Part shown: one piece after another, positions 43,793 to 54,692 of the stretch
Numbering within the stretch: position 1 is the first letter of the stretch
How the letters are laid out: every line of letters begins with the position of its first letter
Source of the DNA: Bacteroidales bacterium
GTDB lineage: Bacteria; Bacteroidota; Bacteroidia; Bacteroidales; F082
Assembly (NCBI GenBank): GCA_021647205.1
Contig: JAKIVD010000012.1
Coordinates: forward strand, 53,110 to 117,109
Length of the DNA: 64,000 nt
Direction: 5' to 3'
Program-made: the position numbers and the translations under genes
The notes under the pieces: model-generated
Told to the model about the DNA's origin: nothing
Seen by the model: the letters and a program-made list of their open reading frames with translations, nothing else
The model's database searches: none

Positions 43793-46700
43793 TTAATGAA
43801 TAATCAATTTTTTAACAACCATAGCATGTTTGTCCAAATCCAGGATACGTACGAGGTAAACCCCATTGTCCAATCCTTTCAGGTTTATGGTCTGCACCGG
43901 GGAAGAATTCCCCCTGAATATTTCTTTTCCTGATATATCTGTCATCAGTATTTCGGCTTCAACTCCATCGGGCAATGTAACGGTAACCGACTCTCTTGCC
44001 GGGTTCGGGTAGAGCCTGACAGTCCGTTCACTTAAAAGGCTTTCCCAGATTCCGGTGGGTGTTGTGTGGATATACCCTTCTTTAACAAGCGTATCGGAAC
44101 CAAACTCGTTGGAGGCAATAAGTGTAACATCGTACAGTGAATCGGCATCGATGTAATAATAAACCTCTGACGGGTTTTCTTCTTCCGAGTTTTCCGGTGT
44201 ACCGCCATCAAATGTCCAATAAAAACTCAGGCTGTCACCCGTTGACAGGTTTGTAAAATCGGTGAAGGTTCCGGCAGCAAACTCTGTCGGGTCGGCAAAG
44301 AAGTCGGCAACAGGGGCATATCCTGCCCAAATATATTCTTCGTAGCTTACGCTATCGGTATTCAGGCCGTCGCTTACCACAAGGGTAACATCCCAGCGGC
44401 CTGCCGAGTCGTAGGCAACAGGTGGTGGGTTTTGACCGTCAAAAGTTTCGGGCACTCCTTCTTCAAAAGTCCACGACCAGCTTGTCGGGTCTCCGGTCGT
44501 CAGGTCGGTAAACAACACACTGTCGCCAACCAAAACAATAGTGGTATCAGCCTCAAAAGCTGCAAACAGTGTTATCTGGCAACCAAAACCGGGCGTTGCC
44601 CAAATGGAATCGCCGGCTGCATTGGTTGCTGCAAAATTTACAGAATGCGTCCAGCTTTCGGGAAGTTCATTGTCTGCATCGGGATTGCAAAGTGTTAGCG
44701 AAGGGCCGTGGCCATCTGCCAGTGTGTCCCAGGGCGGGCTGTCATCGTAATCCACATAATCCAGCACGTTGTCGTACAAATCTTTTAATTCAATGTCTTC
44801 CCCACCGTTACTTAATGCTCCCGATGTCCATTGGAATGCTTCAACGCCAAAGGTGTTCCACATGGCGACCGAATCGATGGAGACCAACAAAAAAGTATCG
44901 GGCAGGAGTTGTACATCGGGAAAGCTGTACTCCACCCCTTCCGAGAAGTAAAAGCCATTGAGTTCGACCGTGTCGGTTAAGCTGTTGTTGTACACCTCGA
45001 TAAACTCAAGCGAATCATTTCCTGACTCGGGCGGGTTGTACATAATTTCGGTAAACACCAGGTTGGGCATGTTGTAGGGTTCGATGATAGAGAAATAATC
45101 GTCGCTGCTGTCACTTGGTGCATCAGTACCCAAACCGGAGATGGTAATTTTGTAATCTTCGGCAGGTACCAAATCTTCGGTAACATACCAATCGTAGCTT
45201 TCATCAGAAACAGGGAGTCCTGAAACAATCATATCCGGTGTTTCCCCTTCCCTGAAAATAGAGATTTCAACATTTCCGTCCCAGTTTCCATAAGTCCAGG
45301 TAATAAGGTAGGTTGATTCCTTTTCAATGGTTTCCCCGCCGTTGGGGTCAATAACCGTGATAAACGGTTCGGGCGGAAAGTTCTCCTCGCCCGGTGTGCC
45401 GTCGTCGGCATCACTCGGGTCCCAGCTTGCGGCGAGGCTGTTGTCGCTGTTCACATCAATGAGCGACAGCGAAGGTCCGTTGCCGTCCGGTTCCATGGGC
45501 CAGGGCAGGGTGTCGTCGTAAACAACAATGTCAACCAGAATACCATCCGGGTTCCAGATTCGTACCGCATCGCCCGTGTTGTTGAGGCCGAAATTTCCCG
45601 AACCGTCATAATCGGGAGTAAAGGGGAAGCTGCCGCTGGTCAATATTTCTATGGTGAAATAATCATCAGAAGCAATACTGTGCCCTGCAGGAATAATGAT
45701 GGGTGTGTGGGCTGCATCGTTGTCAAGAATCTTCCAGTTTTCCAGGTTAATGGTTGAGTCGGTATTGTTGTACAGCTCTATCCATTCCTCATCCGGGCCG
45801 GAGGAATTGTACATAATTTCATTAATAACCAGCGCCGGCACATCGGGAACGGTCCAGCTTTGGGTTTGGGGCAAGGTGTCGGGTACCGTAAATTGCCAGT
45901 TACCGTCAATCCAGTTGTGCTCCGTATCGTTTACGCCCCATTCCCATGTGTTGGCGCCATCATCCACAACGAGGTCTTGCTGGCAGGTCCAGATATTGTC
46001 TCCGGCGAGGCTGTCGCCATTGGTTCCGTCGTCGAAAAAGGCCGTATGCTCGGCACCCCCGTTCCAGGAAGGGTCATAGTTTCCGTTGCCGTCCCAACTG
46101 CCTTTCAAATTAAAGCCGTCGTAATTTCCTGCGGCAGTGTCGTACACAATAAAAGTAACTACTGCCGATGGTGGTGGCGGGCCAGAAACAGTGGTGATGT
46201 TATTTGGGAAGTCGTAAGTAAAGGTTGTGGTGTCAACGCCATTGGACGAAAAAGGGACGTTGCCCCCCGTGCTTTGGTCCCAGTTGTGGTTCAGGGTAAC
46301 TTTACACTCCCAGTCGCCGGAGGGAACCAGCAGTTTAAGGGTGAATACATCATCCCCGTCAGGGTCGGTCATTTCGCCCATCATTTCGGCAGGGTCCCAG
46401 TCGTTTCCGCCCATTGATGAAAAAAAGTTTCCAGCGAGCACCGGATTGAGATGTGTTACCAAATCGGCATTGACATTCACTTTCCAGGTAACATTTTCCA
46501 CTTGTGACAGGATAATGTGCTGGTTGTTTCCCGGGTAATTTGGGTCGGACCAGGAGTCGCCTTCGATGACTTTGTATTCATGATCTGCAATACCCAGCGA
46601 TTTGGTCAGTTCGTACAAACCGTTGGCGTTTTCACTCATGACATAATCCGGGTCGGTGGTGTTCCATCCCTGGAATGAGCCAACAATCCGCGCCACTGTT

Positions 46701-47269
46701 GCCGGGGTTCCAAAAGTCTGGTTGTTGTTCAATGCACCCCTTGTGTGGGCAGCAGGGGGTTCCCAGGTAAAATCGCTGTATTGACTTCCTGTCCCCGAGA
46801 GTTGCAGGGATTCGCCGACCGGAGTTGATGACGATTCGGAAACGCCGATGTCAACGGACGTCATTCCGTCAGCCGGTCCGCCAGAGCCGGTGAAAGTGCC
46901 TTCGTAGCTTAAAAACTGACCACTGATGACCGTACCCTGGTAAACTAGAGCCAGGCCATCGGGTGCCCCGTTCTGAATGCCGTTGGTGGGGTATAAATAA
47001 TAATAGAGGGTGAATCCGTTGCTGGTGGCCCCTTCGGTAAAAATATCCAGGGCTTTATTATCGTAACTGGCGCCACCATTACCATTGTAAAGGTAAACCT
47101 CAAAATCCGACAGGGCATAATTTCCTGCATTTTCAATGGCTACTTCAATAAATTCATCCACATCGCCACCGGTGTTGTCGTAATGCAGCTCGTTTACCCA
47201 GGCATTTTGCCCAAGCACCCAAAGGGAAAAGCTTATCAATAATGTACTTAAAAGTAGTTTTCTCATCAT
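43793..47269 (-). CDS. T9SS cargo with lamin-tail and PKD domains
   Basis: A 1,158-residue surface protein. After the signal peptide (to VLGQ), a lamin-tail domain begins at once (WVNELHYDNTGGDVDEFIEV). A carbohydrate- or starch-binding-like region is in the second quarter (FIVYDTAAGNYDGFNLKG). Two more lamin-tail domains (INEIMYNSSGPDEEWIELYN; FTEIMYNPPESGNDSLEFIE) and two PKD domains (TSWSWTFEEG; LSFYWTFDGG) follow. The end, RLYPNPARESVTVTLPDG to VVKKLIIH, is a type A sorting domain. Lamin-tail proteins of this kind are often linked to nucleases or surface layers, but no catalytic domain is seen. It is the first gene of a two-gene operon. Confidence 0.88.
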   Translation of the reverse strand: MMRKLLLSTLLISFSLWVLGQNAWVNELHYDNTGGDVDEFIEVAIENAGNYALSDFEVYLYNGNGGASYDNKALDIFTEGATSNGFTLYYYLYPTNGIQNGAPDGLALVYQGTVISGQFLSYEGTFTGSGGPADGMTSVDIGVSESSSTPVGESLQLSGTGSQYSDFTWEPPAAHTRGALNNNQTFGTPATVARIVGSFQGWNTTDPDYVMSENANGLYELTKSLGIADHEYKVIEGDSWSDPNYPGNNQHIILSQVENVTWKVNVNADLVTHLNPVLAGNFFSSMGGNDWDPAEMMGEMTDPDGDDVFTLKLLVPSGDWECKVTLNHNWDQSTGGNVPFSSNGVDTTTFTYDFPNNITTVSGPPPPSAVVTFIVYDTAAGNYDGFNLKGSWDGNGNYDPSWNGGAEHTAFFDDGTNGDSLAGDNIWTCQQDLVVDDGANTWEWGVNDTEHNWIDGNWQFTVPDTLPQTQSWTVPDVPALVINEIMYNSSGPDEEWIELYNNTDSTINLENWKILDNDAAHTPIIIPAGHSIASDDYFTIEILTSGSFPFTPDYDGSGNFGLNNTGDAVRIWNPDGILVDIVVYDDTLPWPMEPDGNGPSLSLIDVNSDNSLAASWDPSDADDGTPGEENFPPEPFITVIDPNGGETIEKESTYLITWTYGNWDGNVEISIFREGETPDMIVSGLPVSDESYDWYVTEDLVPAEDYKITISGLGTDAPSDSSDDYFSIIEPYNMPNLVFTEIMYNPPESGNDSLEFIEVYNNSLTDTVELNGFYFSEGVEYSFPDVQLLPDTFLLVSIDSVAMWNTFGVEAFQWTSGALSNGGEDIELKDLYDNVLDYVDYDDSPPWDTLADGHGPSLTLCNPDADNELPESWTHSVNFAATNAAGDSIWATPGFGCQITLFAAFEADTTIVLVGDSVLFTDLTTGDPTSWSWTFEEGVPETFDGQNPPPVAYDSAGRWDVTLVVSDGLNTDSVSYEEYIWAGYAPVADFFADPTEFAAGTFTDFTNLSTGDSLSFYWTFDGGTPENSEEENPSEVYYYIDADSLYDVTLIASNEFGSDTLVKEGYIHTTPTGIWESLLSERTVRLYPNPARESVTVTLPDGVEAEILMTDISGKEIFRGNSSPVQTINLKGLDNGVYLVRILDLDKHAMVVKKLIIH

Positions 47270-47498
47270 AAAATATTTTGGATTTAAATAATTTTAATTA
47301 CGTCATCAAGACTGAACACCAGACTACATCATTCCCAAACAAAAGCGGGACAAACCTTGCCCGTCTTTTTTTTCAGTAAGGGCACTAAATTACAGAAAAA
47401 GTAAGTCGAAGGAAACCCTTGTTAATAACTATTGGTTTTGGTTGATTTTTTGGTCGAGATAAGGGGGTTAATTTCTGAACGGTTGTTTTCTGTGGCAC

Positions 47499-47525
47499 AA
47501 AAAAAGGTGTCCGTTCCGGACACCT
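47499..47525 (-). terminator. Intrinsic terminator of dnaK
   Basis: AGGTGTCCG and CGGACACCT (47505-47525) form a perfect nine-base-pair stem with a three-base loop. On the minus strand it is followed by seven T. It begins 25 bp after the dnaK stop. Confidence 0.9.
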
Positions 47526-47549
47526 TTTTAAACTGAACCAAGTCATTGA

Positions 47550-49469
47550 TTATTTATCGTCAACTTCTTCGAAGTCCACGTCGGTTACTTCGTCATCGCC
47601 ACCGGCGGGGCCACTGTTTCCGGCATCAGTTCCCGGAGGGGGCGGCGGAGGTGCCTGGTCAGCGGCCTGGCCGTCTTTATACATGTGCTCCGAGGCTTTC
47701 TGCCAGATGGCATTTATTTTTTCGAGTGCAGCATCAATGGCAGGAATGTCCTGTGCTTTGTGGGCTGTTTTCAACTCCTCTAATGCCCCTTCAATTTCGG
47801 TCTTGTTCTCGGCAGGAAGTTTGTCGCCGTATTCTTTCAACTGCTTTTCCGTCTGGAAAATCATGGCATCGGCACTGTTCAGTTTCTCCACCCTTTCTTT
47901 GGCTGCTTTGTCGGCATCGGCATTGGCTTCGGCTTCGGCTTTCATTTTCTCAATTTCCTCTTCCGAAAGGCCCGAGGATGCTTCGATACGGATACTTTGC
48001 GATTTTCCGGTCGCCTTGTCTTTGGCACTCACATGCAGGATACCGTTGGAATCGATGTCGAAAGTTACTTCGATTTGCGGTACGCCGCGTGGTGAGGGTG
48101 GGATCCCGTCGAGGTGGAAGCGGCCCAGGCTTTTGTTTTGGTTCGCCATTGGGCGCTCGCCCTGCAATACATGGATTTCAACAGAAGGCTGGTTGTCAGC
48201 AGCAGTTGAGAATGTTTCCGATTTTTTCGTCGGGATGGTTGTGTTGGCATCAATCAACCTGGTCATCACGCCACCAAGGGTTTCGATACCCATCGAAAGC
48301 GGGGTTACATCAAGCAGCAACACATCTTTTACTTCTCCGGTCAGTACGCCACCCTGAATGGCTGCACCGATGGCCACGACCTCATCGGCATTCACCCCTT
48401 TTGAAGGTTCTTTTCCGAAGAAGTCCCTGACAACTTTCTGAATGGCCGGAATACGTGTTGACCCGCCCACCAGAATTACGTCGTTCACATCCGAAGTGGT
48501 CATGCCGGCATCTTTCAGGGCTGCTTTGCACGGCTCGATGGTCGCGCGGATCAGCGAATCGCAAAGCTGTTCAAATTTTGCCCTGGTCAGTTTGGTAACG
48601 AGGTGTTTTGGCACACCGTCAACAGGCATGATGTAGGGCAGGTTGATTTCTGTTTCGGTTGAACTGGACAGCTCAATTTTGGCTTTTTCGGCGGCTTCTT
48701 TCAAACGCTGCAGGGCCATTGGATCTTTGCGCAGGTCAACGCCTTCATTTTTCTGGAACTCATCGGCCAGCCAGTTCATTATTTTTTCGTCAAAATCATC
48801 ACCACCGAGGTGGGTGTTTCCATTGGTTGATTTTACTTCAAAAACACCATCCCCCAGTTCGAGGATGGAGATGTCGAACGTTCCGCCACCGAGGTCGAAC
48901 ACGGCAATTTTTTCGTCGCTGTGTTTTTTGTCAAGGCCATAAGCCAGTGCTGCGGCAGTAGGTTCGTTGATAATTCTTTTTACTTCGAGCCCGGCAATTT
49001 CACCGGCTTCTTTGGTTGCCTGGCGCTGCGAATCGCTGAAGTATGCCGGTACGGTGATTACCGCTTCCGTTACAGATTGCCCGAGGTATTCTTCTGCTGT
49101 TTTCTTCATTTTCTGAAGTACAATGGCCGAAATTTCCTGTGGGGTGTACAACCTGTCTTCAATTTTCACGCGCGGTGTGTTGTTTTCCCCTTTAACAACT
49201 TTGTAGGGCACACGGCCAGCTTCGGTATCCACTTCGCTGTATTTGTTCCCCATGAAACGCTTAATTGAAGAGATCGTTTTTGTCGGGTTAGTGATGGCCT
49301 GCCGCTTGGCCGGGTCGCCGACTTTTCTTTCCCCATTATCAGTAAATGCAACAATGGAAGGGGTCGTACGACGCCCTTCGCTGTTTGCAATAACAACCGG
49401 TTCATTACCTTCCATCACGGCAACACAAGAGTTGGTTGTTCCTAAATCTATTCCAATTATTTTTCCCAT
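47550..49469 (-). CDS. dnaK: DnaK, Hsp70 chaperone
   Basis: The 639-residue chaperone begins [18 protein letters not shown], has the ATPase motifs [17 protein letters not shown] and [14 protein letters not shown], a substrate-binding domain with the [16 protein letters not shown] junction, and an acidic tail after a Pro-rich PPPPPP run, ending EEVDDK. No grpE or dnaJ gene is adjacent. A strong AGGAG ribosome site precedes the start, and its transcript ends at the terminator at 47499. Confidence 0.98.
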   Translation of the reverse strand: MGKIIGIDLGTTNSCVAVMEGNEPVVIANSEGRRTTPSIVAFTDNGERKVGDPAKRQAITNPTKTISSIKRFMGNKYSEVDTEAGRVPYKVVKGENNTPRVKIEDRLYTPQEISAIVLQKMKKTAEEYLGQSVTEAVITVPAYFSDSQRQATKEAGEIAGLEVKRIINEPTAAALAYGLDKKHSDEKIAVFDLGGGTFDISILELGDGVFEVKSTNGNTHLGGDDFDEKIMNWLADEFQKNEGVDLRKDPMALQRLKEAAEKAKIELSSSTETEINLPYIMPVDGVPKHLVTKLTRAKFEQLCDSLIRATIEPCKAALKDAGMTTSDVNDVILVGGSTRIPAIQKVVRDFFGKEPSKGVNADEVVAIGAAIQGGVLTGEVKDVLLLDVTPLSMGIETLGGVMTRLIDANTTIPTKKSETFSTAADNQPSVEIHVLQGERPMANQNKSLGRFHLDGIPPSPRGVPQIEVTFDIDSNGILHVSAKDKATGKSQSIRIEASSGLSEEEIEKMKAEAEANADADKAAKERVEKLNSADAMIFQTEKQLKEYGDKLPAENKTEIEGALEELKTAHKAQDIPAIDAALEKINAIWQKASEHMYKDGQAADQAPPPPPPGTDAGNSGPAGGDDEVTDVDFEEVDDK

Positions 49470-49476
49470 AATATTT

Positions 49477-49482
49477 TCTCCT
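49477..49482 (-). promoter_or_regulatory. Shine-Dalgarno site of dnaK
   Basis: AGGAGA lies 7 bases before the ATG at 49469. It stands out here because most genes in the window, as usual in Bacteroidota, have no clear Shine-Dalgarno sequence. Confidence 0.65.
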
Positions 49483-49713
49483 ATAAATTTTCAGATGAAT
49501 ATTTTCTGTTTTCAAGTCAACTGTCAATGATTATGCCAAATGCACCGTAAAAGCTTTTCGGCTGAAATCATCGGGAAATAAATTTTTGGGGGTACTCACA
49601 CTAAGGCATTGAGAAACAAGCCGTATCAGGTTTTTATAAAAACAGGGACAGAATTTCCGGCAGGTTTGGCTGGTGACAAAAAGGCAGTAATTAGACGGGG
49701 GTCAGGGTGATAA

Positions 49714-50676
49714 CTATTTTACCGGGTAGCGAAATCCAAGTCCGGGATAGTCTTCAACCAGCATTTCAATACTTTTCGGGGTAAGGAGTACATCTTTGAA
49801 GGTTGAGTGGCGGGAAGCGAAAACCCCCGTACCCCCTTTGATGTTTGTATAAACGGGAACCTCGGTCAAAAGGCTGTTGTCGGCCTCGTTAATTTCCAGG
49901 TAGTTGTTCAATATTTCGGAACCGCAGGCCACAATGAGGTTAACCGTTCCGGCCCAGCGTTTCACATTGGGAATACTTTCCAGTTCGGTCTCGAGCAGGT
50001 TGTAAAAGGTTTCCCCAACATAAGCCCTGCTGCCGTTGTCATCGGTGTCAGTCCCTAAAAACCAGGTTGTTTTTTTGTTCAAGGTATCCGCATTGCCCGG
50101 GATTAGTTCCTGATAATTGAACACAAGAAATACTTCGTAGCGTTTTCCGTTTTCGGCAAGCGACCATTTTATCTCGGAGTCGTTGGTAAAGCTGATGAAT
50201 TTATTGGGACGGCTAATGGTAAAATCACCAACCAAATCGGTTTCAGAAGTTATTTCCTTTCCATCGTTGTTGATGATCAATTTGTATTTTGCGTTGTAGT
50301 CGAGACCGGTTTTCGCAAAATAAACCACCTGATCGGGAAAATAGAAAGTTGAATCGCCGGGCCTTTTGTTGTGGATGGTGATGGTATCGAAAACGATGGG
50401 GGGCAAGTTGTTTCCGTTTTTCACACCCTGCAATTTCACATCCAGCTTGTAGGAATAGTTGCTCGAATCGGGGTTTTTTGCAATCAGCAAGGCATTACCG
50501 GGCCCGGTGAAAGCTTTGGTAATTTTAATCCATGAAGTATCGTCGGAAGTATCGAGCAAACCGTAAACAACGGAAATATCTTTGTAATCGGCATACAAAT
50601 CAAAATCGGTGCTGCAACTGTTCAGAAAGGTAAAACCACCCGTAATAAACAACAAGCCAAACAATACTTTTTTCAT
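49714..50676 (-). CDS. Outer-membrane lipoprotein, DUF4249-like
   Basis: A 320-residue lipoprotein with a lipobox LNSC (Cys21) after the signal peptide. The pattern of the mature part (ISVVYGLLDTSDDTSWIKITKAF at the start, TVNLIVACGSEILNNYLEIN near the end) resembles DUF4249-type proteins, which are common beside T9SS or outer-membrane uptake genes in Bacteroidota. No such partner is adjacent here. It is flanked by dnaK and purL on the same strand but with 244- and 124-bp gaps, so it is probably transcribed alone. Confidence 0.75.
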   Translation of the reverse strand: MKKVLFGLLFITGGFTFLNSCSTDFDLYADYKDISVVYGLLDTSDDTSWIKITKAFTGPGNALLIAKNPDSSNYSYKLDVKLQGVKNGNNLPPIVFDTITIHNKRPGDSTFYFPDQVVYFAKTGLDYNAKYKLIINNDGKEITSETDLVGDFTISRPNKFISFTNDSEIKWSLAENGKRYEVFLVFNYQELIPGNADTLNKKTTWFLGTDTDDNGSRAYVGETFYNLLETELESIPNVKRWAGTVNLIVACGSEILNNYLEINEADNSLLTEVPVYTNIKGGTGVFASRHSTFKDVLLTPKSIEMLVEDYPGLGFRYPVK

Positions 50677-50755
50677 TCCTTGAAATCTTTGATCAGTTGA
50701 ATTTTAAAACGGCCAAAATTAGGTTTTATTTTGAATCGTTCCCCTGGGCAGGGAA

Positions 50756-50785
50756 ACTCTTCCAGGTTCTGTGAACTCAGGAAGG
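50756..50785. repeat. Single copy related to the 53-bp repeat
   Basis: It matches the reverse complement of the 1362-1504 repeat core: ACTCTTCCAGGTTCTG is identical, then a short divergent loop, then GGAAGGT. It lies 15 bp after the purL stop and can form a hairpin. A weaker likeness is seen at 35577-35606. Confidence 0.65.
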
Positions 50786-50800
50786 TTTCCGGAAGGTTCG

Positions 50801-53800
50801 CTACGCATTTTCCACCCATTTTCTGGCATTCACAAATGCTTCCATCCAGGGGGTGATTTCATCCCCCGGCCGGTCTTCGGGATAGTGTGCCCACTGCCAG
50901 GGAAAGACAGAACGTTCCAGGTGGGGCATCATGGCGAGGTGGCGCCCGTTGTTGGAACAAATGGCAGCCGTTTCCCAATCCGAACCATTGGGGTTTCCCG
51001 GGTACAAATCATAACTATAAGTCATGGCCAGGTTGTATTTGTCGTGGAAATACGGGAAACTAAACCTGCCTTCGCCGTGGGCAACCCACACGCCGATGCG
51101 TGAACCGGCCAGGCTTTTCAGCATAACCGAGTTGTTTTCGTTAATATCAATATTGACGAAACCCGATTCAAATTTCCCGGAAATATTGTGCAGCATTTTG
51201 GGCTGTTCGGGATGCTGCGGATAAATCAGGCCCAATTCGACCATGAGCTGGCAACCGTTGCAAACCCCCAGGCTGAGGGTGTCGTCGCGGGCGTAGAAAT
51301 CGTCGAGGGCCCGTTTGGCTTTTTCGTTGTACAGAAAAGCACCGGCCCAGCCTTTGGCCGAACCCAGCACGTCGGAATTGGAAAAGCCACCCACAAACAC
51401 GATGAAGTTCACATCCGACAAATCTTCCCGGCCCGAAATCAAATCCGTCATGTGGATGTCTTTCACATCAAAACCCGCGTGGTAGAGCGAGAAAGCCATT
51501 TCGCGGCCGCCGTTAACCCCCTTCTCACGGATGATGGCTGCCCTGATGCCCGTCGGTCTTTTCATTTTCCTGTCCAGACCCAAATCGTTTTCTTTCCCCG
51601 TAAAACCTTGGTTGAAATAAAAATTCAGGTCCTGCCTTTTGAAGTTTCGCAATCTGCAATGCGCCGGCCCTTCGCCACTTTGTTTCCTGTCGAACAGCCA
51701 GGATGTTTCGTACCAAATATCGCGCAACCTGTCGATGTCGAGGACGTAAGTCTTATCGTTGTGTTTCAGGTCGATCTTGAAATCGTTGATGACTTTCCCG
51801 ATACGTTGGAATTTCAGTTTTTCATTCTGCAGCAGCTTTTCCACACGGGCAGTTTCCTCCACCTGGATGACCACCCCCGGGTTTTCGCTGAAGAGCAGTT
51901 TGACGATGTCGGGTTCGTTCAATCCGGTCAGGTCGATCTCCATGCCGTGGTCGCAGTTGGCGAAGTTCATTTCCAGCAGGGTGGTGATCAGACCGCCTGC
52001 CGAAATGTCGTGACCCGCCAGCACTAAATTGCCGGCAATGAGTTCCTGCAAAGTGTTAAAAGCTTTTTTGAAACAATGCGGATCGGCAATGTCGGGCGAT
52101 TGTTTCCCCAGCCGGTTTCTTGTTTGGGCAAAACTACTGCCGCCCAGTTGGCGGGGGCTTGCCGAAAAATCAATGTAAATGAGGTCTGTACCGGTCTTTG
52201 TTTTGATCACCGGCGACACCGTCCTGCGGATATCGGTTACTTCGCCCACGGCAGAAATGATCACCGTGCCGGGGGCGTAAACCACCTTCCCGCCGGGATA
52301 CTTCTGCGTCATCGAAAGGGAGTCCTTTCCGGTGGGGATGTTGATGCCCAGTTCAACGGCAAAGTCACTCACGGCTTTCACCGCGTGGTAAAGGCGGCTG
52401 TTTTCGCCCGGGTTCCGTGCGGGCCACATCCAGTTGGCACTGAGGGAAACGCCCTTCAGTTTTTGGTCGATGGGCGCCCACACCAGGTTGGTCAAAGCCT
52501 CGGCGATGGAGAGGCGTGAGCCCGCTTCCGGGTTGATCAGTCCGCTGACGGGCGCGTGTCCCAGGGCGGTGGCCACCCCCCTGCGGCCAGTGTAATCCAG
52601 TGCCGTCACCCCCAGGTTGTTCAGCGGTAGCTGAATGGGGCCGGCGCACTGCTGCATGGCCACTTTGCCGGTAACGGATCGATCCACTTTGTTGGTCAGC
52701 CAGTCCTTGCAGGCAACGGCCTCGAGGCGCAGCACATCGTTGAGATAAGTCGTAAATTGTTCCGCATCGTAATCTAATTCTTCAAAATCACTTTCAGATG
52801 TGTTGTCTTTCAGTACGGTTTTAGGCGGTTTTCCAAAAAGGTATTCCAGTTGCAAATCGACAGGGCAACTTTCTTCGTTACCGTTAATGATCAAGCGGTG
52901 GTCCCTGCTCACCGTCCCAACCTTGTAGATGGGTGCCCGTTCGCGCTTTGCCGTGTCTTCCAGAATTTGATAATCCCTGCTCCTGATCACCAGCCCCATG
53001 CGTTCCTGCGATTCGTTACCCAGGATTTCTTTAAGGGAAAGGGTCGGATCGCCCACCGGCAGTTTGCCGGCCTCGATCACCGCCCCGCTGTCTTCCACCA
53101 ATTCCGACAAGCTGTTCAGGTGGCCGCCTGCGCCGTGGTCGTGAATGGAAACGATGGGGTTTTTCTCCGATTCGCACATCGCCCTGATGGCGTTGGCCAC
53201 GCGTTTCTGCATTTCGGGATTGGCACGTTGCACGGCGTTCAGTTCGATGGCATTGTTGTACTCGCCGGTTGCCACCGACGACACCGCGCCGCCACCCATT
53301 CCAATCCTGTAATTGTCGCCACCCAGTACAATGATTAGATCGCCTTCTTCGGGGATGCCCTTTTTCGCATCGCCGGCATTGGCAAAACCAATTCCACCCG
53401 CCTGCATGATGACTTTGTCGTAGCCGTACATCTTGCCGTTTTCCTGGTGTTCAAAGGTCAGCAGGCTGCCGTTGATGAGGGGTTGTCCGTACTTATTTCC
53501 AAAGTCGGATGCACCATTGGATGCTTTGATCAGAATTTCTTCGGGTGTCTGGTATAGCCAGTTCCGGGCTTCCATTTTGTTTTCCCAGTCGCGGCTGCTG
53601 TCATGGCGTGTGTAAGCCGTCATGTAAACGGCGGTTCCGGCCAGCGGGATGCTGCCTTTGCCCCCGGCAAGGCGGTCGCGGATTTCGCCGCCACTCCCGG
53701 TTGAAGCGCCGTTGAAAGGTTCAACGGTTGTTGGGAAATTATGGGTTTCGGCCTTGAGGGAAATGACGGTGTCAATATTTCTGATTTGAAAAAAGCCGGC

Positions 53801-54493
53801 TTTGTCTTGCGCGGCAGGGGCAAATTGTTCAATTTGAGGGCCCAGCACAAAGGCGACATTATCTTTGTAAGCCGATACCAGTTTGTTCGGGTTTTCGGCA
53901 GATGTCTTTTTGATGAGGGCAAACAAACTGTCCTTCATTTCACGGCCATCGATCACGAAGCTTCCGTTAAAGATTTTGTGCCGGCAATGCTCCGAGTTGA
54001 TTTGGGCGAAACCGTAAATCTCCGAATCAGTCAGCGGCCTGTTTATTTTATTGCTGATGCCTTCGAGGTATTCAATCTCGTCGTCGCTTAAAGCAAGGCC
54101 TTCGTTTTTATTGTATTCCCCAATATTTTCAATGTTACGGATGGGTTCGGGTGTTTTGCTGATGGCGAAAATGTCCTGATCCATTCCTTTAAAAAGCTGT
54201 TGCAGCATGGGATCGAAGTCTGCATTTTCGCTTTCTGTTTTGCTGAACTCCTCCATTCTTACTATGCCTGTAATGCCCATGTTCTGGGTAATCTCGACCG
54301 CGTTGGTACTCCAGGGAGTAATCATTTCTTTGCGGGGGCCCACAAAAAAACCGTCAATCCTGCTCCCTTCTTGCAGTTCAGCGCCACTGAACAACCATTG
54401 CAATTTTTGCAAGTCTTTGTTTGTCAGTTTCGAATTGCATTGAACCAGGAAATATTGCAGGTTTTTTTTGTGGAAGAAGTACACCATCATCAA
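50801..54493 (-). CDS. purL: PurL, phosphoribosylformylglycinamidine synthase (single-chain type)
   Basis: This enzyme makes formylglycinamidine ribonucleotide in purine synthesis using glutamine and ATP. At 1,230 residues it is the large form, in which the synthase and the glutaminase are fused. The ATP-binding core has INSEHCRHKIFNG, SLKAETHNFPTTVEPFNGA (quoted to 19 residues) and MGGGAVSSV. The C-terminal glutaminase has the nucleophile Cys in GVCNGCQLM (about residue 1,077) and VWVAHGEGRFSFP. The first of three successive ATG codons was taken as start. A single related repeat follows the stop. Confidence 0.97.
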   Translation of the reverse strand: MMMVYFFHKKNLQYFLVQCNSKLTNKDLQKLQWLFSGAELQEGSRIDGFFVGPRKEMITPWSTNAVEITQNMGITGIVRMEEFSKTESENADFDPMLQQLFKGMDQDIFAISKTPEPIRNIENIGEYNKNEGLALSDDEIEYLEGISNKINRPLTDSEIYGFAQINSEHCRHKIFNGSFVIDGREMKDSLFALIKKTSAENPNKLVSAYKDNVAFVLGPQIEQFAPAAQDKAGFFQIRNIDTVISLKAETHNFPTTVEPFNGASTGSGGEIRDRLAGGKGSIPLAGTAVYMTAYTRHDSSRDWENKMEARNWLYQTPEEILIKASNGASDFGNKYGQPLINGSLLTFEHQENGKMYGYDKVIMQAGGIGFANAGDAKKGIPEEGDLIIVLGGDNYRIGMGGGAVSSVATGEYNNAIELNAVQRANPEMQKRVANAIRAMCESEKNPIVSIHDHGAGGHLNSLSELVEDSGAVIEAGKLPVGDPTLSLKEILGNESQERMGLVIRSRDYQILEDTAKRERAPIYKVGTVSRDHRLIINGNEESCPVDLQLEYLFGKPPKTVLKDNTSESDFEELDYDAEQFTTYLNDVLRLEAVACKDWLTNKVDRSVTGKVAMQQCAGPIQLPLNNLGVTALDYTGRRGVATALGHAPVSGLINPEAGSRLSIAEALTNLVWAPIDQKLKGVSLSANWMWPARNPGENSRLYHAVKAVSDFAVELGINIPTGKDSLSMTQKYPGGKVVYAPGTVIISAVGEVTDIRRTVSPVIKTKTGTDLIYIDFSASPRQLGGSSFAQTRNRLGKQSPDIADPHCFKKAFNTLQELIAGNLVLAGHDISAGGLITTLLEMNFANCDHGMEIDLTGLNEPDIVKLLFSENPGVVIQVEETARVEKLLQNEKLKFQRIGKVINDFKIDLKHNDKTYVLDIDRLRDIWYETSWLFDRKQSGEGPAHCRLRNFKRQDLNFYFNQGFTGKENDLGLDRKMKRPTGIRAAIIREKGVNGGREMAFSLYHAGFDVKDIHMTDLISGREDLSDVNFIVFVGGFSNSDVLGSAKGWAGAFLYNEKAKRALDDFYARDDTLSLGVCNGCQLMVELGLIYPQHPEQPKMLHNISGKFESGFVNIDINENNSVMLKSLAGSRIGVWVAHGEGRFSFPYFHDKYNLAMTYSYDLYPGNPNGSDWETAAICSNNGRHLAMMPHLERSVFPWQWAHYPEDRPGDEITPWMEAFVNARKWVENA

Positions 54494-54692
54494 AAATATT
54501 TAGGCCGGAAAATATTGCTGCAAATATAGAAAAGGAAGCGGGAATCAAGGTGGAATGGTTCTAAAATAGAGATGATTTGCCGGGTTTTTGAAAAAAGATT
54601 ATTCCGGGGAAAGGAGTTCAATTGTAACAACAAAGTGACCCAAAGCTAATTGTGGACTTTGAATTTTCAGCACGACTAATATGGAAGCTCAC

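Noticed and set aside
47546..48430. Long plus-strand open frame opposite dnaK
   Set aside because: It lies wholly inside dnaK, and its Arg/His/Ser-rich product has no recognisable feature. It is a codon-bias shadow.
51188..52027. Long plus-strand open frame opposite purL
   Set aside because: It is entirely antisense to conserved purL codons, with no start context and no family likeness.
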